A stretch of 64,000 bases of DNA from NCBI RefSeq assembly GCF_946482605.1, contig NZ_CAMLSE010000042.1, positions 6,968-70,967 on the forward strand. Reading direction: 5' to 3'. Below the pieces are notes generated by a model. That model saw only the letters and a program-made list of their open reading frames with translations. It did not search any database and had not been told where the DNA came from. This document shows, piece by piece, positions 1-8,007 of the stretch. Positions within the stretch are counted from its first letter, which is position 1. Each line of letters opens with the position of its first letter. A program made the translations under genes and the position numbers. The DNA is from an uncultured Dyadobacter sp. (GTDB lineage Bacteria; Bacteroidota; Bacteroidia; Cytophagales; Spirosomataceae).

Positions 1-968
1 AATACTACAAAAAAATCACCGATGATATGTTGCTCGGATACAGCATTCCCGCCGTGTCGGGCTTCACATCCACGTTGAAAAACCTGGGGAAAGTACAGAA
101 CAAAGGGATTGAAATCGCAGGTTCATACCGTATAAAGATCGGCGCGGTGAACTTCCGTACCAATGCTAACATTACGTTTAACCGCAACAAGATCCTTGAA
201 ATTAAAGGACAGAACGATTTTATCCTGAACGGAAGCCAGTACGGCGGCTACAATATCCACCAGGTCGGACGCCCGATCGGTATGCTTTTCGGCTACCGGA
301 AGCTCGGCATTTTCAACACCCAGGCCGAGATCGACGCGTCACCATTGCAGGAAGGCGCTGTGCCGGGTGCGATGAAATTCGCGGATTTGCATGGTGCAGC
401 TGATGGCGGACCCGACGGCATCGTTTCTTATGACACCAAGGACATGACAGAGATCGGCAACCCGAACCCCAAATTCAACTGGGGATGGACGGTAGCGGCC
501 GATTACAAACGCTTCGATATCAGCGTCCTGCTGATGGGCGCCTACAAATTCGACGTGTATCGTAACATCGAAGCTTCCACGATGAATATGGACGGTGTTT
601 TCAATGTCCTGGAAAAAGCAAAAGACCGCTGGCGTTCAGCCGCAGACCCGGGCCCGAATCCCAACGCCAAGAATTCGCAGGGCGGTACCGATTACTTCAA
701 ATGGTCACGCGAGAGCAGTGAGCGCTACGTCTACGACGGAACGCACACCTGGATCAAAAACGTGACGATCGGCTACACGCTTCCCAAAGTTGATGGTATT
801 CTTTCAGACGCGCGTATTTTCATCAATGCGGCTAACCTGCTGCTCATTACAAAGTATCCCGGAAACAACCCGGATGCTGGTGTAAGAGCTGGAATCGAAC
901 TGAACAATGACGACGAGTCATACCCGGTTCCAAGAACGTTCTCTGCGGGTATTAAAGTTAACTTCTAA
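1..968 (+). CDS. SusC/RagA-type TonB-dependent outer-membrane receptor, C-terminal part
   Basis: This is the C-terminal third (about 321 residues) of a SusC-like TonB-dependent transporter. The reading frame is open from base 3 and the start lies upstream of the window. Family features visible are the late beta-barrel pattern (NANITFNRNKILEIKG, then GRPIGMLFGYRKLGIF), the GNPNPKFNWGWT motif followed by a barrel strand, and the terminal TFSAGIKVNF strand ending in an aromatic residue, as outer-membrane barrels do. Members import oligosaccharides or other large ligands across the outer membrane using TonB energy. The SusD partner starts 11 bases after the stop codon, so the two are surely co-transcribed. 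The substrate cannot be read from this fragment. Confidence 0.95.
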   Translation, partial: YYKKITDDMLLGYSIPAVSGFTSTLKNLGKVQNKGIEIAGSYRIKIGAVNFRTNANITFNRNKILEIKGQNDFILNGSQYGGYNIHQVGRPIGMLFGYRKLGIFNTQAEIDASPLQEGAVPGAMKFADLHGAADGGPDGIVSYDTKDMTEIGNPNPKFNWGWTVAADYKRFDISVLLMGAYKFDVYRNIEASTMNMDGVFNVLEKAKDRWRSAADPGPNPNAKNSQGGTDYFKWSRESSERYVYDGTHTWIKNVTIGYTLPKVDGILSDARIFINAANLLLITKYPGNNPDAGVRAGIELNNDDESYPVPRTFSAGIKVNF

Positions 969-979
969 CATTGATAGCA

Positions 980-2485
980 ATGAAAAAAATAACCGTCATA
1001 GGCATTGCATTGAGTCTCATGCTATCTTCCTGTGGAGAAGGCTTCCTGAATGAGACCGACCCAACAAAGGTTGGGGTGGATGTATTTTATAAAAATGAGG
1101 CCCAGGTCAAACAGGCGCTGAGCGGCGTTTACAGCCAGGTGCAGGCGATGAATAATACGGCTTACCTTTTCGGGGAATTCCAGACCGATAACACCACCAT
1201 CGACCTCAACCCTTCCGACCGCGGGGGGGCAGGCGGCTGGGAAGCATTCGAGTTTGGTACCGTCAACTCCGGCAACGGAGAGATCGCCAACCTCTGGAAC
1301 GGCTACTACGCCGCATTGTACAACTGCAACCTGACTCTCGAAAAAATGCAGGCTGCCACGATCGACGACGCCCCGAGGAAGGAAATAGAAGGTCAGCTGA
1401 AATTTCTCAGGGCCTATATGTACTTCAATCTCACGCAATATTTTGGTGACGTTATCATCGTCACTTCGACACTCGTGACGCCTGATCCTGCATTTGATCT
1501 CGTACGCGCGCCCCAGGCGGAAGTTTGGGCCCAAATCGAGAAAGATCTGAAAGATGCCATCGCTGCACTTCCGGCAAAATACGCCAATGCGGCTGACAAA
1601 GGCAGGGCCACCAAGGGCGCCGCGCTCAGCCTCCTGGGTAAATCTTATCTTATAAATAAGAAATACGCGGAAGCCGTCACTACCCTTAAGGAGGTGACAA
1701 CGCTGGGTTATGCGTTAAATGCCAGCTATGCCGACAATTTCGATCCCTCTCCGGCTAAAAAGAACGGGGTAGAATCGATATTCGAAATCCAGTACCAGGG
1801 CGACAACGACCTGGGCGAATGGAGTAATTTCCAGTACGTGTTTGCGCCAAGGGTTTCCAAAGGTGCTGTGACTGGCTACTCCAATGGGGCTAACGGCGGT
1901 AGAAATGTGCCTACCAACGACATCATGGCTGCTTACGAGAAGGGCGATATGCGGAAGGACCTGTCGCTCAAACCCGATTTTACATTGGATGGCAAGGTAT
2001 ATCCGGTTCCTTTTGTATCAAAGTACAACTACCCGCATACGATCGTGAACCGGACGAATACAAACTGGCCGGTGCTACGATACGCCGATGTGCTGTTGAT
2101 GCTTGCCGAAGCTATGAACGAACAGTCGGGACCTACGGCCGAAGCCCTGGGTTATTTGAATCAGATTCGTAAACGGGCTGGTCTGGTGGACCTCGCCATT
2201 GCAGACAAAGTGGCTTTCCGAACTGCCGTATTGAAGGAAAGAAGATTGGAACTGGCATTCGAAAATCACCGGTGGTTTGATTTGAAACGGACCAAAACCC
2301 CCGCGGAATGGGCGGCATTTATGAACGCTCATGGTACTATGGAACGCGCCAAGCCGACGGTAGACCGTGGTAATGTACCTTTCAACTCGACCGACTACGT
2401 CTACACCGAGAACGAGTACTTTCTGCCATTGCCCGCGCCGCAAATTCTGATCAACCCCAAACTAGTTCAGAATCCGGGATATTGA
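980..2485 (+). CDS. SusD/RagB-family nutrient-binding outer-membrane lipoprotein
   Basis: Surface lipoprotein that caps the SusC barrel and captures the ligand. I place the start at the ATG at 980, not the TTG at 971, because it gives a clean lipoprotein signal: MKKITVIGIALSLMLSSC, with the lipobox LSSC and Cys18 as the lipidation site. The 501-residue length is normal for SusD. Typical features are an N-terminal TPR-like helical region (QVKQALSGVYSQVQ, FLRAYMYFNLTQYFGDV) and the C-terminal block with VLRYADVLLMLAEAMNE, LNQIRKRAGL and KERRLELAFENHRWFDLKRT. It is the second gene of a SusC-SusD pair and is followed by a strong terminator. Confidence 0.95.
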   Translation: MKKITVIGIALSLMLSSCGEGFLNETDPTKVGVDVFYKNEAQVKQALSGVYSQVQAMNNTAYLFGEFQTDNTTIDLNPSDRGGAGGWEAFEFGTVNSGNGEIANLWNGYYAALYNCNLTLEKMQAATIDDAPRKEIEGQLKFLRAYMYFNLTQYFGDVIIVTSTLVTPDPAFDLVRAPQAEVWAQIEKDLKDAIAALPAKYANAADKGRATKGAALSLLGKSYLINKKYAEAVTTLKEVTTLGYALNASYADNFDPSPAKKNGVESIFEIQYQGDNDLGEWSNFQYVFAPRVSKGAVTGYSNGANGGRNVPTNDIMAAYEKGDMRKDLSLKPDFTLDGKVYPVPFVSKYNYPHTIVNRTNTNWPVLRYADVLLMLAEAMNEQSGPTAEALGYLNQIRKRAGLVDLAIADKVAFRTAVLKERRLELAFENHRWFDLKRTKTPAEWAAFMNAHGTMERAKPTVDRGNVPFNSTDYVYTENEYFLPLPAPQILINPKLVQNPGY

Positions 2486-2506
2486 TCTGATATTGTTCAA
2501 AACAAT

Positions 2507-2537
2507 CAGGAGAGGCATCATAAACATGCCTCTCCTG
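2507..2537 (+). terminator. Rho-independent terminator after susD
   Basis: A perfect 12-bp stem (2507-2518 pairs with 2526-2537) closes a 7-base loop and is followed by an AT-rich tract (ttaaatttta). It lies 22 bases after the SusD stop and separates the SusCD unit from the cytochrome gene downstream, which has its own promoter-like motif. Confidence 0.8.
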
Positions 2538-2663
2538 TTAAATTTTATAACTAATCCATGACAAACACCGTTATAAAGCTGATAAACAAGCCAATATCGA
2601 AACATATGATATATAACAGTTTCAAGAATTTAATGAATATTTATGATCCACAACAAGACAGAA

Positions 2664-2698
2664 CAGGATACTGATATCCGGTTTGCGTTTTAGTATTG
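2664..2698 (+). promoter_or_regulatory. Promoter-like motif, copy 1 (CAGGA-N25-TATTG)
   Basis: CAGGA at 2664-2668 and TATTG at 2694-2698 are separated by exactly 25 bases. The same pair with the same spacing recurs at 7642-7676 and 12908-12942, each time upstream of a gene or operon start. The TAGTATTG at 2691-2698 resembles the Bacteroidota -7 box TAnnTTTG. The upstream ACAGAACAGGATA half may be the -33 region or an activator site. It lies about 58 bases before the GTG start of the cytochrome gene. Confidence 0.55.
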
Positions 2699-2756
2699 TA
2701 CCCTATTACGGGAATATCACAAGCCGGTATCCCCAGAACCACTAACCCCTTACATT

Positions 2757-5114
2757 GTGTTACTCCAAGCAACCGAAACTTTCTGGCTTTGGCAATTTTT
2801 AGGACGATTGCACCCCTTATTGGTCCATTTTCCCATTGGACTACTCTGCGTAGCATTGTTATTTGAACTCATCGACTGGAAACGCAAGTCATCCGCACTA
2901 CGGGAAGCCACGAAGCTGCTGACCTGGGTGGGCGCCGGCAGCGCGATAGTCGCTGTCGCATTTGGTTTTCTGCTCGCGAGCTCCGAAGATGCGGGCGGGA
3001 CCAATCTCGAAATTCACCGGTGGGCGGGGATCGCCACGACAGCCCTCTCGCTTTGTGCAGCGTGGAGTTTACGTTCGGGCAATACCAGTCTTTTCAGGAC
3101 ATTGCTGCTGATCACCGTGCTCGGCGTTTCCTTCGCCGGTCATTACGGGGCAATGCTCACCCACGGCGACGACTACCTGTCGAGTGTGCTGCCGGGCGGA
3201 CAAACGCAGCAACCGGAAGGCGAAACTGAGGCCGACTTTGTCCTGACCAACAATGGCGCACTGACACCTGAGCAAATTCAGAACCTCAATGTGGAAGTCA
3301 GGACTATCCTGGCCCATAACTGTTACAGCTGCCACAGCGAAACTAAAACCAAAGGCGACCTGCGCCTGGATAGCAAGGACGCCATCATGAAGGGTGGTGA
3401 AGACGGCGTCGTAGTCGTGCCGAACCACCCCGACAAAAGCGAAATCATCCGTCGGATTTCGCTGCCGAAAGGCCACAAAGAGGCCATGCCGACCAAAGGT
3501 AAACGACTAACCGAAAAGGAAATCAAGATCCTTCAGTTCTGGATCGAGAAAGGCGCGCCGTGGCCGGATGGAAAAGAAAAGAGCATTTACCGCGTGGCCG
3601 AGCTCGCTCCGAGAACACCTGCCGTGCCCGCTGCAACGGGTGACCTCAATAAGCCGGTCGACCTTTTTGTGAATGCATATTTTCAAAAAAACAAAATCGC
3701 GTGGAAGCCGGTGGTCGATGACCGCATTTACATCCGGAGAATTTACCTCGACATTGTAGGGCTTCTGCCTCCACCTGAAAGGGTCGAAGCGTTCGTGGCC
3801 GACAATCGTCCCGACAAACGCGACTTGCTGGCCAGGGAGCTGCTCGCCCAGAATGATAATTATGCTCAGCATTGGATGACATTCTGGAACGACGCGCTTC
3901 GGAATGATTACGACGGCACAGGTTACATTACCGGCGGCCGCTTTGGTATCTCCAAATGGCTGTATGCAAGTCTGAACGAGAATAAACCTTACAACTGGTT
4001 TGTCAAGGAACTGATTAGCCCAACCAAGGAATCCGAAGGTTTTGTAAAAGGAATTAAATGGAGGGGGACGATCAATTCAAGTCAGCGTACTGAAATGCAG
4101 GCGGCGCAGAATGTCGCGCAGGTTTTTCTCGGCCTGAACCTGAAATGCGCTTCCTGCCATGACAGCTTTATCAGCGACTGGAAACTTGCCGACTCCTATG
4201 CTTTCGCAAACATCTTTGCGGATACGTTACTTGAAATCAACCGGTGCGACAAACCCACGGGCAAAATCGCAGGCACGCGCATGTTATACCCCGAACTCGG
4301 AGAAATAGAAGTCAATGCAAGCACTGAGAAGCGTCTTCGCCAATTGGCGGATCTCCTTGTTCAGCCGAAGGATGGCAGACTCTACCGTACGTTGGTGAAC
4401 CGGATGTGGGCGCAGCTCATGGGCCGCGGTATCGTTGAACCTGTGGACGCAATGGATAACATGCCGTGGAGCCAGGACCTGCTCGATTGGCTGGCTTCCG
4501 ATTTCGTTTCCAATGGGTACGACATCAAAAAACTCATTTTCACGATCGTCACGTCTAAGACCTATCAGCTGCCATCGTCGTCGGCAAAAGAAGCGGGCGA
4601 CATCATGGCCAATGATTATAAGTTTACAGGAATGGTTCGCAGAAGGCTCACTGCCGAGCAGTTTACCGATGCGATCAGTTCCGCATTCAACCCGATGTAT
4701 GCCGACTCGGCGATCGTGTTCAAAAAGCTGCCCGACGATATCAAATCACGTTTGCCATTTCCGCGCGCTGCTTTTGTCAAAAACGACCCGTACCTGACTT
4801 CTCTCGGCCGGCCTAACCGCGAAACGGTGAGCACCAGCCGAACCTCCCAGGCCAACTTACTTCAGGCGTTGGAGCTCACCAATGGAGCCAAGTTTACGGA
4901 AACACTGAAAGCAGGTGCAAAGGTTTGGAAAACGAAATATCCAACCTCCGATTCTCTCGTCACCGAACTGTACCGTAAGGCGCTCGGCAGGGCACCGGCA
5001 CTCAAAGAACTTGCTGCGGCCAGGAAAATACTCGGCCCATCGCCAACCGAAGAAGGTATCCAGGACCTGGTGTGGGCTATTACGCTCGGTCCGGAATTTC
5101 AGCTTATATATTAA
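2757..5114 (+). CDS. Membrane-anchored planctomycete-type cytochrome c protein (DUF2231-PSCyt1-DUF1549-DUF1553)
   Basis: A 785-residue fusion. Residues 1-140 form a DUF2231-like membrane part with several hydrophobic helices and histidines (HPLLVHFPIG, EIHRWAG, GHYGAMLTHG) that could hold haem b. Residues 180-270 are a PSCyt1-type cytochrome c domain with CYSCH at 189-193. DUF1549 covers about 300-500 and carries a second CASCH at 464-468. DUF1553 follows (NRMWAQLMGRGIVEPVDAMD onwards). The family is abundant in Planctomycetes and Verrucomicrobia and is thought to act in periplasmic oxidative metabolism; the reaction is not established. The best start is GTG at 2757, since no earlier in-frame ATG exists. 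It is paired with the DUF1501 gene downstream, the usual partner. Confidence 0.9.
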   Translation: MLLQATETFWLWQFLGRLHPLLVHFPIGLLCVALLFELIDWKRKSSALREATKLLTWVGAGSAIVAVAFGFLLASSEDAGGTNLEIHRWAGIATTALSLCAAWSLRSGNTSLFRTLLLITVLGVSFAGHYGAMLTHGDDYLSSVLPGGQTQQPEGETEADFVLTNNGALTPEQIQNLNVEVRTILAHNCYSCHSETKTKGDLRLDSKDAIMKGGEDGVVVVPNHPDKSEIIRRISLPKGHKEAMPTKGKRLTEKEIKILQFWIEKGAPWPDGKEKSIYRVAELAPRTPAVPAATGDLNKPVDLFVNAYFQKNKIAWKPVVDDRIYIRRIYLDIVGLLPPPERVEAFVADNRPDKRDLLARELLAQNDNYAQHWMTFWNDALRNDYDGTGYITGGRFGISKWLYASLNENKPYNWFVKELISPTKESEGFVKGIKWRGTINSSQRTEMQAAQNVAQVFLGLNLKCASCHDSFISDWKLADSYAFANIFADTLLEINRCDKPTGKIAGTRMLYPELGEIEVNASTEKRLRQLADLLVQPKDGRLYRTLVNRMWAQLMGRGIVEPVDAMDNMPWSQDLLDWLASDFVSNGYDIKKLIFTIVTSKTYQLPSSSAKEAGDIMANDYKFTGMVRRRLTAEQFTDAISSAFNPMYADSAIVFKKLPDDIKSRLPFPRAAFVKNDPYLTSLGRPNRETVSTSRTSQANLLQALELTNGAKFTETLKAGAKVWKTKYPTSDSLVTELYRKALGRAPALKELAAARKILGPSPTEEGIQDLVWAITLGPEFQLIY

Positions 5115-5290
5115 ATGGCCTAACTGGTCACTAATTATAAAATGATTTAAACTTTAAGTACATAGCATATTTAAATAAAATACTTCCCTTTTAAATTGTA
5201 AATGTATTTATTATAAATATTAAAAGTATTTAAAGAACTAAAAGTAAAAAGTTTAACTAACAGATATTCAGAACATTAAATAATATTCAA

Positions 5291-6718
5291 ATGAGCATTC
5301 AATGGAATAGGAGGGAGTTTTTGCAACGTGCCAGTGCAGCTACGCTTGCAGCGCTGGCCGCCGGGGCTCCTGTATCAAACCTGCTTTCCTCTTGCCGGGG
5401 TAAGGCAGGATCCGACTCTTCCGCAGACACGGTGATACTTTTATGGATGGCGGGAGGCATGGCGCATACCGAAACTTTCGATCCGAAATTGTACACGCCG
5501 TTCGAAAAAGACATGGAAGGCAACCGCGTTCTGAGTACGTTCAAATCAATGCCGACCAAGCTTGACGGCATCCATTTTTCGGAAGGTCTTCAGTCGATCG
5601 GACAGGTAATGGACAAGGGCACATTAATCCGTTCGTACGTCGCCGCCGACATGGGGCACATCCTGCATTCACGTCATCAGTACCATTGGCATACCTGCTA
5701 CGAACCACCGCAAACCGTCGCTGCGCCACACATGGGTTCCTGGATCGCGAAGGAACTCGGACCGAAAAATCCCGTCATTCCAGCCTTCATTGACATCGGC
5801 CAGCGGTTCACGGTAGGAGAGGCCGAAGAGCTGAAAGCCTTCCATACGGCAGGTTTCCTCGGCAATGAGTTCGGTCCGTTTTTCATCCCCGATCCAAGCC
5901 AGGGGCTGGACAGTGTGCGTCCTCCGGTGGGGATGGATGCCAAACGTTTCGAGCGAAGAAATCAGCTCTACAATGAGCTGATCAACAACAGTCCGGTCGG
6001 TGAGTTTGGAAGTGACTATCAGCGGGAATCTCTGAAACGCTCCATGGAGCAAGCCTACGCATTGCTGAACTCTCCGGAGTCGAAGGCTTTTGACCTCAGT
6101 ACGGAACCGAAGAAGAGTTATGATATTTACAATACCGGGCGGTTTGGGCTGGGTTGCTTGCTGGCTCGCCGGCTTACCGAACAAGGTGCCCGGTTTATCA
6201 GCGTGACCACGGAATACGAGCCTTTCAAAGGATGGGATACCCACGAGAATGGCCACACCCGCCTGCAAGAAATGAAAAAGCAGATCGATGGCCCCATTGC
6301 GCAGCTCGTCAAAGATCTCGATGAAAAAGGGCTTCTGGATCGCACCATGATCGTCCTGGCCAGTGAATTCAGCCGTGACATGATGGTAGAAGGTCGTCCT
6401 GACGCAAAAGTGAAAGAGCAGGTGGCGCAGCCCGACATTCTCTCAGATTTGAAATTCTACGGAATGCACCGCCATTTTACCGACGGCTGTTCGATGCTGA
6501 TGTTTGGTGGGGGAATCAAAAAGGGGTTCGTTTACGGAAAAACTGCCGACGAGCGCCCTTGCAAGACCATCGAAAATCCGGTGAAGATCGACGGCATCCA
6601 TCAGACGATCTACCATGCATTGGGCATTCCGCCGGATACGCAATATGAAATCGAGAAAAGGCCCTTCTATACGACGCCGGATGGGAAAGGGGTGGCGGTG
6701 AAGGATTTGCTGGTGTAA
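5291..6718 (+). CDS. DUF1501 domain protein, Tat-exported
   Basis: A 475-residue exported protein of the DUF1501 family, related in fold to sulfatases and alkaline phosphatases. The N-terminus is a twin-arginine signal (NRREFLQRAS, then an Ala/Leu-rich stretch ending near LLSSC). Visible family landmarks are LLWMAGGMAHTETFDPK, HSRHQYHWHTCYEPP, FISVTTEYEPFKGWDTHENG and VLASEFSRDMM, which in relatives supply metal-binding and catalytic-like residues. DUF1501 genes almost always stand next to DUF1549/DUF1553 cytochromes, as here, where it lies 176 bases downstream of one on the same strand. It probably works with that protein in the periplasm. The enzymatic activity is unknown, and calling it a sulfatase would go beyond the evidence. 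Confidence 0.9.
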   Translation: MSIQWNRREFLQRASAATLAALAAGAPVSNLLSSCRGKAGSDSSADTVILLWMAGGMAHTETFDPKLYTPFEKDMEGNRVLSTFKSMPTKLDGIHFSEGLQSIGQVMDKGTLIRSYVAADMGHILHSRHQYHWHTCYEPPQTVAAPHMGSWIAKELGPKNPVIPAFIDIGQRFTVGEAEELKAFHTAGFLGNEFGPFFIPDPSQGLDSVRPPVGMDAKRFERRNQLYNELINNSPVGEFGSDYQRESLKRSMEQAYALLNSPESKAFDLSTEPKKSYDIYNTGRFGLGCLLARRLTEQGARFISVTTEYEPFKGWDTHENGHTRLQEMKKQIDGPIAQLVKDLDEKGLLDRTMIVLASEFSRDMMVEGRPDAKVKEQVAQPDILSDLKFYGMHRHFTDGCSMLMFGGGIKKGFVYGKTADERPCKTIENPVKIDGIHQTIYHALGIPPDTQYEIEKRPFYTTPDGKGVAVKDLLV

Positions 6719-6721
6719 AAA

Positions 6722-6748
6722 AGAAGCGGGCCTGACCGGCCCGCTTCT
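6722..6748. terminator. Bidirectional hairpin between convergent genes
   Basis: A perfect 11-bp GC-rich stem (6722-6732 with 6738-6748) has a 5-base loop. It sits four bases after the DUF1501 stop and 24 bases before the stop of the convergent gene. There is an A-run on its left and no long T-run on its right, so it should work best for the minus-strand gene. Confidence 0.65.
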
Positions 6749-6771
6749 GGTATGTACCAAACGATTTGAAA

Positions 6772-7464
6772 TTACTTATTCCAAAACGATTCGGGTGCGT
6801 TCCTTTTTATCCGCCCCATTGGTCGAATGACTGCCTTCACCGACACGGTACCGGCTGAATTGTATTGAATGGTAACGCTGCTCGTTGTCGATGAAGTCGT
6901 AGTATGAGACGTGCCAGAGTTGACAGTAACTCCTCCGGCTGTTTGCCACACGATGTTTACAGGTTTCGTGCCCTGGTGGATATATGGGACCGAGACTGAA
7001 AACGTAGCAGATGAACCCGGAGTACATAAAAATGATGTCGCGGTAAACGTCGGTGCCGGTGGCCTTTGATAAATATACACCCGGATACGGGCACCGTCGT
7101 TTTTCCAGCCCACATCGACATAGCCGCTCTGCTTGTTGGGATCCAGCGTAATCAGTTTTTGAATCGTTGAAGCAGTAGAAGCGAGGCTGAAATTAGGAGT
7201 TGATTCCATGGCAATCTCCTTCACATAGGTACCGTTCGTCACGACATCAATGTAAGCACTCACCAGTGTTTTGCTGCATTCGATGTAAGCCACCTGCTGA
7301 TCTGTGTACCAGACATTGTCAATATTAACCCGCCAGGGACCCGCGATCGCACTTCCGCATTGGAAGCCCATGAGAACAGTGATAACCAATAAAATTTTCC
7401 GCGTGATGAAATGTAGTTTTAGTTGTATAAATAATTGACACTTAACTACAATAATAACAATCAT
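6772..7464 (-). CDS. Hypothetical secreted protein with Ig/PKD-like region
   Basis: I do not recognise this 230-residue protein. The N-terminus has a hydrophobic segment (ILLVITVLMGFQCGSAIAG) that fits a Sec signal peptide. The true start is uncertain: the first ATG (7464) gives a long N-region, and a start near residue 22 or the Met at residue 32 is possible. The rest is rich in Thr, Ser, Val and Gly. The part from about residue 135 (PTFTATSFLCTPGSSATFSVSV) and the alternating pattern VTIQYNSAGTVSVKAVI resemble one PKD/Ig-like domain of surface proteins. It ends abruptly in a charged tail (GRIKRNAPESFWNK), so it may be a remnant of a larger adhesin. It converges on the DUF1501 gene. Confidence 0.6.
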   Translation of the reverse strand: MIVIIVVKCQLFIQLKLHFITRKILLVITVLMGFQCGSAIAGPWRVNIDNVWYTDQQVAYIECSKTLVSAYIDVVTNGTYVKEIAMESTPNFSLASTASTIQKLITLDPNKQSGYVDVGWKNDGARIRVYIYQRPPAPTFTATSFLCTPGSSATFSVSVPYIHQGTKPVNIVWQTAGGVTVNSGTSHTTTSSTTSSVTIQYNSAGTVSVKAVIRPMGRIKRNAPESFWNK

Positions 7465-7641
7465 CCAATTAAATCACTTGAAGTTGCAATAAATTAATAC
7501 TACAAAAATACTTCAAATTTATTCTATTGAACTTCCGATTGTCCTGTAAAATCGCGGGCTGAATAGAATCTTTCTGCCTTCACATATAGGATATATCCAA
7601 AAAAGTCAGGCTAAATAAATATTAATCAAAACCAGACAGAG
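7465..7641. other. AT-rich intergenic region, nothing recognised
   Basis: Upstream of both the hypothetical gene (minus) and the SusCD operon (plus), this stretch is AT-rich and has no ORF or repeat that I can support. It presumably contains the promoter of the minus-strand gene. Confidence 0.4.
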
Positions 7642-7676
7642 CAGGACAGTCTCGTCTCGCATTCCTTCTAGTATTG
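7642..7676 (+). promoter_or_regulatory. Promoter-like motif, copy 2 (CAGGA-N25-TATTG)
   Basis: CAGGA at 7642-7646 and TATTG at 7672-7676 have the same 25-base spacing as copies 1 and 3. The preceding ACAGAG is also shared. If it is a promoter, the SusC gene at 8008 has a leader of more than 300 bases (7680-8007), long enough to carry post-transcriptional control; I see no clear hairpin or ORF in that leader. Confidence 0.55.
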
Positions 7677-8007
7677 CATAAATGTTACTTTAAGAATGAA
7701 TAATTGTCTTTTATACGTCAGTAAGACATTTAATTCTTAAAGTATTCCAAATCTTCGTCAACGTTAAAATCTACCAGTTTTCCAGACATGCCAATGGTCG
7801 GAGAACCGCACTCTTTTTCGCCATCAGAGAAAAGCAATATTTTCTGAAACCAATAATAAGTACTGCTGATTTTTTCCAATCCCGACAAATTGTTCACTTA
7901 AACCGATGACTATGAGATTAGAAAGCTTAACCGATTAACCCAATCCTCCTGAGCCATTTACAAAATGCTCAGGCCTCTGCTAATTACTAAATCTAAAAAT
8001 TAATCCT

